7,250 nt of DNA from DATLMR01 sp035634255 (GCA_035634255.1 DASQDI010000097.1:1-7250); one strand, 5' to 3'. Counted from the stretch's first letter, positions 1 through 6,642 are shown. Notes: generated by a model from the sequence alone, not told the origin. Translations and numbers: made by a program.

Positions 1-2077
1 TCCTGCCCGCGCGCCCGTTACCGTTCAGGCCGTCCATGATCGAATCGAGCGCCCGCGCCCGCTCAAGGAGGCTTTCGGTGCCGCGCTGCGTATCCCTGAC
101 GCCCTGAGCGTTACGCTCGGTGATCTGCCGAATGTCCGACAGCTCTTTGAGTATCGCCAGCGAATCGGAAGAGTGCTCGCGGTTGGCCCGCGCGATCAGG
201 TTGATCAGCCTCGCGATGTTTCGCGCGTTGTCGGACACCTCTTTTATGGACCGCGTCTGCTCGGACATCGCTTTCGCGAGCTGGTCCGTCTGCGTCCGCA
301 TGTCATCCGCCGCCGCCGATATCTCCGCGGCGGCCTGAGTCTGCTCCTTCATCGCTTTGCTGATGCTCGCGATACTGCTCGCCAGACGCCCCGCCTCGGT
401 CGAGACCTGATCGCTCGCGGTGGTCTGCTCCGAAAGCGCGCGCGAAGTGGAAGACGCCCCGCGCCTTATAGACTCGACAGCCTGCGCGATCTGGTTCGCG
501 GCCACGGCTTGCTCCCCCGACGCCCTGCGTACCTGAGCGGCGATGGCGGTGGTGCTCTGAGAAGCCTTGATCAGCTCGCGCGCGGCGCGCCCCTGTTCGC
601 TCATGGCCTGAGAGACCTGTTGCGAGGTCTTGCGCATCTGGGAGGCGGCCTGAACGATCACCTGCGCGACCTTCGCCTGCTCCGAGGTCGCCGAACTCAC
701 TTCCCTCGACTGGTTCGCCGTCATGGTGATCGCGCCGACGACATTCTGCCCCGCGACCAACTGCTCGTCGGCGGCGCGCGCGATCTGGCTGACGATCTGC
801 GTCGTGTCGCGTGCGCTCGCGAGGAGTTTCTTTAACCCCTCCGCCCCCTCCTCGGCGAGGCGGCTGTTCTCGTCCGCCACGCGCAGGCCTTCGTTCGAGG
901 CGGCGACGGCATCCTGGGCGACCTCCTGGAGCGACTTGATGATCGCGGCGATGTCGGAGGTGGCGCGGGCCGAGCGGTCCGCCAGGTTGCGGATCTCTTC
1001 GGCGACCACGCTGAAGCCGCGCCCCGCTTCCCCGGCCCGCGCCGCTTCAATCGAAGCGTTGAGCGACAGCAGGTTCGTGCGCTCGGCGATCAGGTTGATC
1101 GTGTCCACTATCGAGTTGATCTCGCTCGCGCGCTTGCCCATCTCGCGCATGACGGTCGCCGACTGCGCCATCGAATCCCGCACGCGGCCGAGGCCCTGAA
1201 TCGATTTCTGGATGGTCGCCCCGCCCTGCTCGGCGTCGCGCGCGGCCCGCACCGTCGTCTCGTCCGCCTTCTTGGCGAGCGCCGCCACGGAGCGGATCGA
1301 GCGGTCCATCTCTTCCGCGCTGGAGGCCGCCCCGGTCGCCGCCTCGGTGATCCTCTCCGAGCTTTGGGCCACGCCCTGAATCGAGCGCGCCATCTCTTCG
1401 ATTGAGGTGGAAAGCTGCTCGACCGAGGCCGCGAGGTTCTCGGCCATAGCCGCGACCTGCTCGATTGACGCGCCCATCTCGTTCACGGAGGAGGCGGTCT
1501 GCTCCGCCGCGACCGACAGGTCGTCCGCGCTCGAGGCGGTCCCCTGGATCGAGCGCGTCATCTCTTCTATCGACGCGGCGATCTGGTCCACCCCGGAGGC
1601 GAGCGCGACCGTGTCGCCGCTGACGCTCCTGATGGAGGCGGAGATCTCATTCATCGAGGCCGTGACCTGCTCGGCCGACGTGGCCATGTCGTCGGAGGTG
1701 CTCGCCACGGCCTGGATGGACGTGATCGTCTGCCTGATGGAGGCCGCCGTCTGCCCGACTGACGAGGAGAGGCTCACGGCGTTGGCCGTGACCTGCTCGA
1801 CCGACGCGCCCATCTGATTCACGGCCGAGGCGAGCTGGTCCGTGGAGCCCGCGACCGATTCGGCCTGCGTGGCGGTCTCCTTCAGAGAAGCGGCCATCTG
1901 GTTGGCGCTGCTCACGGCCCCGTCGAGCGAGCGAATCTGCCTGTCGGCCCCCTCCGCCATCTGATCGGTGGTGCGCGATATTTCGCCGGCCGTGAGCGTC
2001 AGCAGGTGAGCTTCCCCGCGAACGCGCTCAACGTCGGCCGTCAAATCAACATCGTCTCTGCCCATCTGAGCAGCCAT
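1..2077 (-). CDS. Soluble methyl-accepting chemotaxis protein, 3' end cut by window edge
   Basis: Cytoplasmic chemoreceptor that would control CheA through CheW. The frame is open from the ATG at 2077 to the left edge (692 codons seen). The start is fixed by the Shine-Dalgarno GAGGAGGGG six bases upstream and lies 17 bases after the cheW stop. The signalling tip is clear at residues about 320-370: INLIAERTNLLSLNASIEAA, then RAGEAGRGFSVVAEEIRNLA. Everything else is Ala/Ser/Glu/Gln-rich coiled coil. There is no hydrophobic stretch long enough for a membrane segment, and no HAMP, PAS, GAF or Cache-like region that I recognise. The tip (E344-E350) sits midway, with about 343 residues on each side, so the chain is a near-symmetric hairpin that probably ends soon after GLNGNGRAGR. 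Both arms contain periodic repeats (separate entries). FrzCD of Myxococcus is a known membrane-free receptor but is much shorter. Family assignment is certain; the signal sensed is unknown. Confidence 0.95.
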   Translation of the reverse strand, partial: MAAQMGRDDVDLTADVERVRGEAHLLTLTAGEISRTTDQMAEGADRQIRSLDGAVSSANQMAASLKETATQAESVAGSTDQLASAVNQMGASVEQVTANAVSLSSSVGQTAASIRQTITSIQAVASTSDDMATSAEQVTASMNEISASIRSVSGDTVALASGVDQIAASIEEMTRSIQGTASSADDLSVAAEQTASSVNEMGASIEQVAAMAENLAASVEQLSTSIEEMARSIQGVAQSSERITEAATGAASSAEEMDRSIRSVAALAKKADETTVRAARDAEQGGATIQKSIQGLGRVRDSMAQSATVMREMGKRASEINSIVDTINLIAERTNLLSLNASIEAARAGEAGRGFSVVAEEIRNLADRSARATSDIAAIIKSLQEVAQDAVAASNEGLRVADENSRLAEEGAEGLKKLLASARDTTQIVSQIARAADEQLVAGQNVVGAITMTANQSREVSSATSEQAKVAQVIVQAASQMRKTSQQVSQAMSEQGRAARELIKASQSTTAIAAQVRRASGEQAVAANQIAQAVESIRRGASSTSRALSEQTTASDQVSTEAGRLASSIASISKAMKEQTQAAAEISAAADDMRTQTDQLAKAMSEQTRSIKEVSDNARNIARLINLIARANREHSSDSLAILKELSDIRQITERNAQGVRDTQRGTESLLERARALDSIMDGLNGNGRAGR
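170..853 (-). repeat. 28-residue (84-base) Glu-Gln repeat ladder in the receptor C-terminal arm
   Basis: Within the receptor, the motif [S/D/G/K]-E-Q followed two or three residues later by Ala recurs with glutamate at residues 438, 466, 494, 522, 550, 578 and 606, each exactly 28 apart. Degenerate copies extend the lattice at E410 (GluGly) and E634 (Glu-His). Examples are SEQAKVAQVI, SEQGRAARELI, GEQAVAANQI, SEQTTASDQV and SEQTRSIKEV. Twenty-eight residues are four heptads, so the Glu-Gln pairs fall on the same face of the coiled coil. Paired E/Q residues followed by small residues resemble chemoreceptor methylation sites; that function is inferred. Confidence 0.85.
1286..1831 (-). repeat. 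14/28-residue coiled-coil repeats in the receptor N-terminal arm
   Basis: Residues about 83-264 of the receptor are built from near-identical heptad blocks. VNQMGASVEQV (87-97) recurs as VNEMGASIEQV (199-209), 112 residues or 16 heptads later. SIEEMTRSIQG (169-179) recurs as SIEEMARSIQG 56 residues later and as SAEEMDRSIRS 28 residues after that. A polar pair (DQ, EQ, NQ, EE, NE or DD) holds the same heptad position from residue 38 to 256 with no visible skip. The DNA shows the same 84-base period, for example the related blocks near 1545-1570, 1378-1405 and 1292-1320, which points to growth by internal duplication. Confidence 0.8.
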
Positions 2078-2083
2078 TCTTTT

Positions 2084-2092
2084 CCCCTCCTC
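2084..2092 (-). promoter_or_regulatory. Ribosome binding site of the receptor gene
   Basis: On the minus strand GAGGAGGGG lies six bases before the ATG at 2077, inside the 17-base gap after the cheW stop. It is the strongest Shine-Dalgarno in the operon, fitting a receptor that must be made in excess over CheA and CheW (inference). Confidence 0.8.
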
Positions 2093-2094
2093 GA

Positions 2095-2577
2095 TTACGC
2101 GCCTGTCGGCGCAGTTATCATGGCCTCTGCCAGATCGATGACTTCGTCCAGGCTGAGTATAAGTATTATCCGCTCGCCCAGCGTCGCGATCCCTTCGAGG
2201 TACTTCCCCTTCAGCCCCGAAATCGCTTCGTTAGGCGGTTGAATTGCGCTCGAAGGGATGGATATGAATTCGCGCGCGGAATCGACGATGAGGCCTATCG
2301 CGCGGCTCTTCGCGGTCACGACTATCAGCCGCGTCCGCAAGTCGTGGGGCTTCCTTTCGAAGCCGAACCTGACGCGCAGGTTCACCGCGGGGATGACCTG
2401 GCCGCGCGAGAAGATCACCCCTTCGACGGCGGGCGGCGCGTTCGGCACGGGCGTTATGTGCTCGACCAGTTCCACCTGCTGCACGTTCCGGCTCGCCACG
2501 CCGTAGGTCGTGCCCGCCAGCTCGAAAAGTATGAAAGGTTCCGAAGTGCCCTGATTGTTCGCTCTATCTTCCGCCAT
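2095..2577 (-). CDS. cheW: CheW-like chemotaxis adaptor protein
   Basis: Scaffold protein that couples receptor tips to the CheA P5 domain in the cytoplasm. The product of about 160 residues is one CheW domain, the usual length. Typical blocks are the opening strand FILFELAGTTYGV, the central VEGVIFSRGQVIPAVNLRVRFG-type segment (the family's Gly-Val-x-x-x-Arg-Gly-x-x-x-Pro core), the strand RLIVVTAKSRAIGLIVD, and the closing YLEGIATLGERIILILSLDEVI-type segment. Two starts are possible: a GTG at 2589 that overlaps the cheA TGA stop as GTGA, giving 164 residues, and the ATG at 2577 chosen here, which is preceded very closely by GGAG. Either way translation is coupled to cheA. The receptor gene follows after 17 bases. 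Function is secure; only the start is uncertain. Confidence 0.93.
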   Translation of the reverse strand: MAEDRANNQGTSEPFILFELAGTTYGVASRNVQQVELVEHITPVPNAPPAVEGVIFSRGQVIPAVNLRVRFGFERKPHDLRTRLIVVTAKSRAIGLIVDSAREFISIPSSAIQPPNEAISGLKGKYLEGIATLGERIILILSLDEVIDLAEAMITAPTGA

Positions 2578-2585
2578 GTCTCCAC

Positions 2586-4625
2586 TCACTTTATAATGCC
2601 CGGCAGCCTGCCCGCCCCGCGCGCGGAGGCGAGGCTCCTCACCAGCCCGGCGGCGTCGAGTATCAACACCACGCGGCCATCGCCGAGCTCCGTCGCGCCC
2701 GTGATGCCCGCGACCTGAATCAATGGGTCGTTGATCGTGCGGACCACGATCTCGCGCTGCCCGAGTATCCGGTCGACCGCGATGCCCACGGCATTCAACC
2801 CGTCGCCCACGACGAAGAGGTGGAATGCCCGCTCGTACTTCTCGTCGAGATTGAACAGGCGCGCGAGTCGCACCACCGGCAGGACGCCCCCGCGGTACTG
2901 AATGATCTCGTTATTCTCGAAGGCCCTGACCGAATCGGGCTCGATCTCCATCACTTCGCGGACCGACGACTGGGGGACGGCGAATTTCTGGCCGCCCGCC
3001 GAAAGAATCAAGGCGTCCGCGATTGCGAGCGTGACCGGGAGCTGTATGGTGAAGCGCGTGCCGCGCCCCGGCTCCGAGTCGAGCGAGAGCGCGCCCCCGA
3101 GGCCGAGGACCGTATTCTTCACGACCGACATGCCCACGCCGCGACCGCTCGCGCGGTCGGCTTCCTCGCGGGTCGAAAAGCCGGGCGAGCATATCAGGTC
3201 GAGCAGGGCCGCGTCATCGACCCTCGCGTCTCCGGCTATCAACCCCGCCTCGCGCGCCCGCCCCACCACCCGTTCGCGGTCAATGCCGCGCCCATCGTCC
3301 TCGACTTCGATCACGACCGTCTCGGCCGCGGTGAAGGCGCGTAGAGCGATGGAGCCTTCGGCCGGCTTGCCGATGGCTTCGCGGTCGGCGGTCGGCTCAA
3401 GGCCGTGACTGATCGCATTCCGGACCAGATGCAGCAGCGGGTCCATCAGGCGCTCTATCAGGAGCTTGTCGATCTCCGTCTCCTGCCCGCTCAGGTCGAG
3501 CCGGACCTTCTTCTGGTACTCGCGCGACAGGTCGAGCACGACGAAACGCATCCGCTCGAATATCTCGCCCACGGCGACCATCCGCACGCGCATGACGCCT
3601 TCGCGGAGGTCGCGGAGCTGCCGCTCCAGCATCAGGTTGGTTTCCTGCAAGGCCCTCCACCGGGGCGAGTCCATATCGAGCTCGGCATTCTTCAGGTTAT
3701 CTTCGAGCCGCGAGCGGGTGATGACGAGCTCGCCGACTATCCGCATCAACTCGTCGAGCCGGACCAGGTTCACCCGGACGATGTTCGACGGGGATATCGA
3801 GGGCGCGGCCTTCGCGGCCTCCGCGTCGGGGTCGCCGGCCCTGACGGGCTCGGGGGCCTGTGGGGCGGGATCGACGTACGGCTCGTAAGTCAGGCCGCTC
3901 TCGCCGAGCGCGACGAGCGTCGACTCGTCGGCCCGGCCCGCGACGAGAAAGTCGAAAGCGATTCCGCCTCCGGGCAGCACTCTGGGCGCGCTGTTCCTGA
4001 TCTCGCCGAACTCCTGTAGGCGGGCGCGGACGGTGTTGACGTTGACTCCGCGCTCGGCGAGCGCTGGCGTCGGGGTGAACTGGAACTGCCAGAGCTTCGC
4101 CCCGTCCTCGCCCCCACCGGCGGCCCGCGCCTCAAGGCCCGTTGTCCCGGGGGGTTCATCGATGGGGGCCTCGACCGCGCGGGGCGGCGGGTTAACCGCC
4201 GGGGCGGCTTTCGGCACGACCGATTCCAGCCGCGATATGACCTGGGCGATGTCCGGCGGCGGGTTCTGCTCGCGGCGCGCGTAGATGACCTGCTCAAGCA
4301 TCTTGGTGCCCGAGATGAGGCTGCTCATCCCCGCTTCACTGAGCGTCGCCTCGCCCTGCCGCAGGGCGCGGAGGTAAGACTCCATTTCGTGCGCGAGCTT
4401 TTCCGCCTCCCTGACTCCTACCATCCCTGAGATGCCTTTAAGGGAGTGAAAGCTGCGGAATAACTCGTCCAGGAGAGGGCGCTCCACGCGGGGGTCGTTC
4501 ACGAACTGTTCGAGCGCGAGCAGCCCCCTGCGCAGAACCGTCAGGTGCTCCTCGCTCTCGGCGAAGTAATCGTCGAGGAACTCCGCGAAGAAACTGTTGT
4601 CGGACTCCTGTTCGGCTATAGACAA
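2586..4625 (-). CDS. cheA: Chemotaxis histidine kinase CheA
   Basis: Autophosphorylating kinase that passes phosphate from its Hpt histidine to the response regulator. I choose TTG at 4625 (679 residues) because GAGGG lies seven bases before it. The ATG at 4676 would overlap the regulator gene by 41 bases and add 17 unlikely residues. Domains, numbered from the TTG: P1 Hpt at about 10-110 with H60 in FRSFHSLKG; a Pro/Ala linker; a small domain at about 178-253 (WQFQFTPTPALAERGVN...), perhaps a divergent P2; a second linker; P3 dimerisation at about 282-350; P4 ATPase at about 350-535 with N box HLVRNAISHG, G1 DDGRGI and G2 GRGVGM; and P5 CheW-like at about 536-673. All catalytic motifs are intact and no receiver domain is fused. 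The stop overlaps the start region of cheW. Confidence 0.96.
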   Translation of the reverse strand: MSIAEQESDNSFFAEFLDDYFAESEEHLTVLRRGLLALEQFVNDPRVERPLLDELFRSFHSLKGISGMVGVREAEKLAHEMESYLRALRQGEATLSEAGMSSLISGTKMLEQVIYARREQNPPPDIAQVISRLESVVPKAAPAVNPPPRAVEAPIDEPPGTTGLEARAAGGGEDGAKLWQFQFTPTPALAERGVNVNTVRARLQEFGEIRNSAPRVLPGGGIAFDFLVAGRADESTLVALGESGLTYEPYVDPAPQAPEPVRAGDPDAEAAKAAPSISPSNIVRVNLVRLDELMRIVGELVITRSRLEDNLKNAELDMDSPRWRALQETNLMLERQLRDLREGVMRVRMVAVGEIFERMRFVVLDLSREYQKKVRLDLSGQETEIDKLLIERLMDPLLHLVRNAISHGLEPTADREAIGKPAEGSIALRAFTAAETVVIEVEDDGRGIDRERVVGRAREAGLIAGDARVDDAALLDLICSPGFSTREEADRASGRGVGMSVVKNTVLGLGGALSLDSEPGRGTRFTIQLPVTLAIADALILSAGGQKFAVPQSSVREVMEIEPDSVRAFENNEIIQYRGGVLPVVRLARLFNLDEKYERAFHLFVVGDGLNAVGIAVDRILGQREIVVRTINDPLIQVAGITGATELGDGRVVLILDAAGLVRSLASARGAGRLPGIIK

Positions 4626-4632
4626 AGTGATA

Positions 4633-4637
4633 CCCTC
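4633..4637 (-). promoter_or_regulatory. Shine-Dalgarno supporting a TTG start for cheA
   Basis: On the minus strand GAGGG overlaps the regulator's TGA stop (GTGTGAGGG) and sits seven bases before TTG at 4625. No ATG or GTG lies in frame at a suitable distance. The weak start next to the upstream stop suggests coupled, low-level translation of the kinase. Confidence 0.55.
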
Positions 4638-5010
4638 ACACTTTCCCGTACAACAGCTCGCGAGCCTGCGCGGCAAGCACCTGGGGGAGGAACGGCTTGG
4701 TTAAATAAACGGACGCGCCGGTCGAGAGCGCGTCCGAACGGCTGGCTTCGTCGCCTCTGGTCGTCAGTACGATTATGGGGATGGAGCGATAGGCGTCATG
4801 TTTGCGCACGAAGCTCACGACTTCGAGCCCGTGCATGTCGGGCATGTTCAGATCGAGGATAATCAGATTAACGGCGGAGAGGGCGAGGCGCTCTATCGCC
4901 TCAAGCCCGCTCGATGCCTCGTCAAAGATAACGTCACCCAGGTCACGAAGGGATGCGACAACCATTCGCCGCATAGTCGGCGAGTCATCCACGACCAGTA
5001 TATTAGTCAT
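4636..5010 (-). CDS. CheY-like single-domain response regulator
   Basis: The product is 124 residues, a lone receiver domain with no DNA-binding or enzymatic output. The acidic pair is D8-D9 (VVDDSPTMRR), the phosphoacceptor is D53 in ILDLNMPDMHG, the switch threonine is T83 in VLTTRGD, the aromatic switch position is Y102, and the conserved lysine is K105 in TKPF. It is thus a fully active receiver by sequence. It is the first gene of the che operon, ten bases before the cheA start, so CheA is its likely phosphodonor. It could be a CheY acting on a motor, a PilG/PilH-like pilus regulator, or a phosphate sink; the sequence does not decide. The ATG at 5010 has only a weak Shine-Dalgarno (AGAAGC). 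The gene symbol is left empty because no motor genes are in view. Confidence 0.94.
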   Translation of the reverse strand: MTNILVVDDSPTMRRMVVASLRDLGDVIFDEASSGLEAIERLALSAVNLIILDLNMPDMHGLEVVSFVRKHDAYRSIPIIVLTTRGDEASRSDALSTGASVYLTKPFLPQVLAAQARELLYGKV

Positions 5011-5092
5011 ATAAGTAAGCTTCTAAGCCTTTTACCATTCCCTATAATCGAAGGCTCCGGTCGAAACAGATTACTTGCTATGGGTACTTCTC

Positions 5093-5124
5093 AGATAAGT
5101 CAGACGGGCACTTTCGCCCTATCT
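5093..5124 (-). other. Candidate structured 5' leader of the che operon
   Basis: Between the proposed promoter and the regulator start, the minus strand can fold with AGATA (5124-5120) pairing TATCT (5097-5093), stacked directly on GGGC (5119-5116) pairing GCCC (5109-5106), with a six-base loop and a one-sided eight-base bulge (GTCTGACT). TCGA repeats at about 5047-5063 could form a second hairpin. I could not match it to a riboswitch family; the GACGCAA stretch recalls the c-di-GMP-I core but the other conserved parts are absent. Low confidence as a functional element. Confidence 0.25.
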
Positions 5125-5138
5125 TGCGTCCGGCAGGG

Positions 5139-5147
5139 ATTTTAACA
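5139..5147 (-). promoter_or_regulatory. Candidate extended -10 promoter for the che operon
   Basis: The minus strand reads TGTTAAAAT, an extended -10 (TGn plus TAAAAT, five of six matches to TATAAT). The -35 region 17 bases upstream is poor (TAGAAC), as is common with an extended -10. Transcription would start near 5132 and leave a leader of about 120 bases before the ATG at 5010. It is the best sigma-70-like site seen in the gap. Confidence 0.4.
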
Positions 5148-5266
5148 CAAATGTTACCGAGTTCTAGTCGGCGCGGGAGTTCCCCCGCGGTTCATGGGTT
5201 AAGGCCGCCGCGCCGCGAGAGATAAAAATGTAAAACTCTTTCGCCCGCGCGCCTCCCTCGGAGGGG

Positions 5267-5920
5267 TCATACGGCCTCTATCGATATGTCCGACAGGTTC
5301 TTAGGGCGCTGGCGTCGGGGGATCTCGACCCTGGCGGAGATCTCGGAATTGGAGACGCGGCGCAAAGTGATCTCTTCGCTGAAGAGCCCGAGGCGGATCT
5401 TAAGCCGCACGAGGTCAAGGGCCGACTCGCTCGAAGAGATGTGGATCACGAGGTCGGCATTCCTTTCAAGGGTAGCGCGGGCCTTCAAAATCCCGTCCTC
5501 GCTCTGCCAGTGCCAGACTTCCTCGCCGCTGTCGCCAGCCCCGCGATGGCCCGCCCCCCGCACCGCCGCGGGCATGAAGTGGGCCCGCCAGCTCATCACG
5601 GCCTGCCGAAAATACTCTGCCAGACGGGCCTGCAACGGGAGCGGGCTCGCGGGCTTCGGCTTTTGCAACCCCATCTGCTGCATCACCCGCCTCACGAGCT
5701 CCACGTCCCCGGCGTTGACCTCTCTGTCGTTCAGAGCCGCGCTCTCTTCCCTGAGAAGTTCGAGGCGTTCGTCGCAAATAAGGCACAGCTTCAGGTGCGC
5801 CCGGACCCGCGCCTGACCGATTTCATCGAGCGTTTGATCATGGTAGGAATCGAGCTCATCTTCCGTCAAGTGATGATACTTCGTGGCCCTCAATTCCTTT
5901 TCCGGATCGTCAAGCTTCAT
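5267..5920 (-). CDS. Soluble zinc-finger (ZAS-type) putative anti-sigma factor
   Basis: Probably binds and holds the sigma factor encoded just upstream. I choose the ATG at 5920 (217 residues) because AGGAAG precedes it by about eight bases; a GTG at 5929 overlapping the sigma stop as GTGA would add three residues. Near the N-terminus, LTEDELDSYHDQTLDE and then H42-x3-C46-x2-C49 (HLKLCLICDERL) match the H-x3-C-x2-C zinc site of anti-sigma ZAS domains. A short helical stretch and a Pro/Lys-rich linker (about 88-97) follow. The last 80 residues look beta-rich (WHWQSEDGILKA, DLVIHISSSES, IRLGLFSEEITLRRV) and match no domain I know. No transmembrane helix is present, unlike many ZAS anti-sigma factors, so any signal must be cytoplasmic. 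The role is inferred from motif and position. Confidence 0.8.
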   Translation of the reverse strand: MKLDDPEKELRATKYHHLTEDELDSYHDQTLDEIGQARVRAHLKLCLICDERLELLREESAALNDREVNAGDVELVRRVMQQMGLQKPKPASPLPLQARLAEYFRQAVMSWRAHFMPAAVRGAGHRGAGDSGEEVWHWQSEDGILKARATLERNADLVIHISSSESALDLVRLKIRLGLFSEEITLRRVSNSEISARVEIPRRQRPKNLSDISIEAV

Positions 5921-5925
5921 AATTT

Positions 5926-6633
5926 TCACTTCCTTTTTTCGACCCCAAGTAAACTTCGGAGCTTAGCTACGGCACGCTGGCGAATCTTACTGACCTGCCC
6001 TTCCGTCATCCCCAGATTCTGGGCTATCTCAAGGTCAGTCTCGTCGCCCCAGTAGTGCCTGGTTAAGATCGATGCCTCTCTTTCATTAAGTTTAGCAAGC
6101 GCCTCCCCGATCAGTATCTCCGCGTCCTGCCGCTCGACGGTCGAGCGGCCCGCGGCCGGGGCCTCGCCGGCGTCGAAGAGCTCCTCGGTGAAGGCGATGT
6201 TTCTCGCGCTCAGCGTATTGCGGACCTGCTTCACGCTGAGCCCGGACTCGACGGCGATATCTTCGGGCGTCGGCCTGCGCCCCGTCTGCTGCATCAGTTT
6301 GTCATGAACGTCTCTCACTTTGCGATATAGGTCACCCTGGTAGCGGGTGCGATTTCGGGAGAGCTCAGGGTTTCTAAAGACCGCCCCGCGAACGAACTTG
6401 CGCGCGTAGGGCCTGAACTCGCCCTCCCTGTCCCGGTCGAATTTTCTGATCGCGTCGATCAGCCCTATTATCCCCTCCTGCATCAGGTCGTCCCGGTTAG
6501 CCCATCTCGCGGTGCCCGATATCTGATTTACCCAAAATCTCACCAAGGGGAGGTAGTGCAGGACCAATTCTTCAAGAGCCGTCTCATCATTTCGGTCATA
6601 GCGTTTCCACGAGGCAAGCTCGTCTTCCGTCAT
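5926..6633 (-). CDS. Sigma-28/FliA-family RNA polymerase sigma factor
   Basis: Group 3 sigma factor of 235 residues. Region 2 spans about 22-95, with the core-binding DDLMQEGIIGLIDAIRKFD and then FRPYARKFVRGAVFR. Region 3 spans about 108-145 (TGRRPTPEDIAVESGLSVKQV). Region 4 spans about 178-228, with LNEREASILTRHYWGDETD and the helix-turn-helix LEIAQNLGMTEGQVSKIRQR. The presence of region 3 separates it from ECF sigma factors, and the layout fits the FliA/WhiG/SigB group. The ATG at 6633 has AGGAG nine bases upstream. Its stop overlaps the start region of the zinc-finger protein, indicating a coupled sigma/anti-sigma pair. No flagellar gene is visible, so the symbol fliA is not given; it could instead serve stress, development or motility. 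Confidence 0.92.
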   Translation of the reverse strand: MTEDELASWKRYDRNDETALEELVLHYLPLVRFWVNQISGTARWANRDDLMQEGIIGLIDAIRKFDRDREGEFRPYARKFVRGAVFRNPELSRNRTRYQGDLYRKVRDVHDKLMQQTGRRPTPEDIAVESGLSVKQVRNTLSARNIAFTEELFDAGEAPAAGRSTVERQDAEILIGEALAKLNEREASILTRHYWGDETDLEIAQNLGMTEGQVSKIRQRAVAKLRSLLGVEKRK

Positions 6634-6642
6634 CCTTCTTCA

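Larger units (their letters stand above)
5011..5266. other. Intergenic region between the sigma/anti-sigma pair and the che operon
   Basis: A 256-base gap without a credible gene. Besides the proposed promoter and leader, it has two GC hairpins: CCTCC-CTC-GGAGG at 5252-5264, directly after the anti-sigma stop, and CGCGGG-AGTTCC-CCCGCG at 5172-5189. Neither is followed at once by a T tract; a T-rich stretch (minus strand, 5223-5236) lies about 15 bases beyond the first. They may end or attenuate transcription of the sigma pair, but neither is a standard intrinsic terminator. Confidence 0.4.

Noticed and set aside
173..835. Long plus-strand frame of 220 codons, and similar plus-strand frames across the receptor, CheA and CheW genes
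   Set aside because: They are antisense to clear chemotaxis genes, are rich in Arg/Leu/His as expected for reverse frames of GC-rich coding DNA, and show no ribosome sites or domains.
1286..1831. Direct DNA repeats considered as a CRISPR-like or mobile-element array
   Set aside because: The 84-base period is in frame, encodes coiled-coil heptads and has no unique spacers or terminal inverted repeats.
4626..4676. ATG at 4676 as the cheA start
   Set aside because: It would overlap the regulator gene by 41 bases and add an N-terminus (MPRRLASCCTGK) unlike CheA; TTG at 4625 has a well-spaced GAGGG.
5051..5135. c-di-GMP-I (GEMM) riboswitch in the che leader
   Set aside because: Only the GACGCAA and GAAA pieces resemble it; the conserved paired stems, tetraloop receptor and order of elements cannot be fitted.
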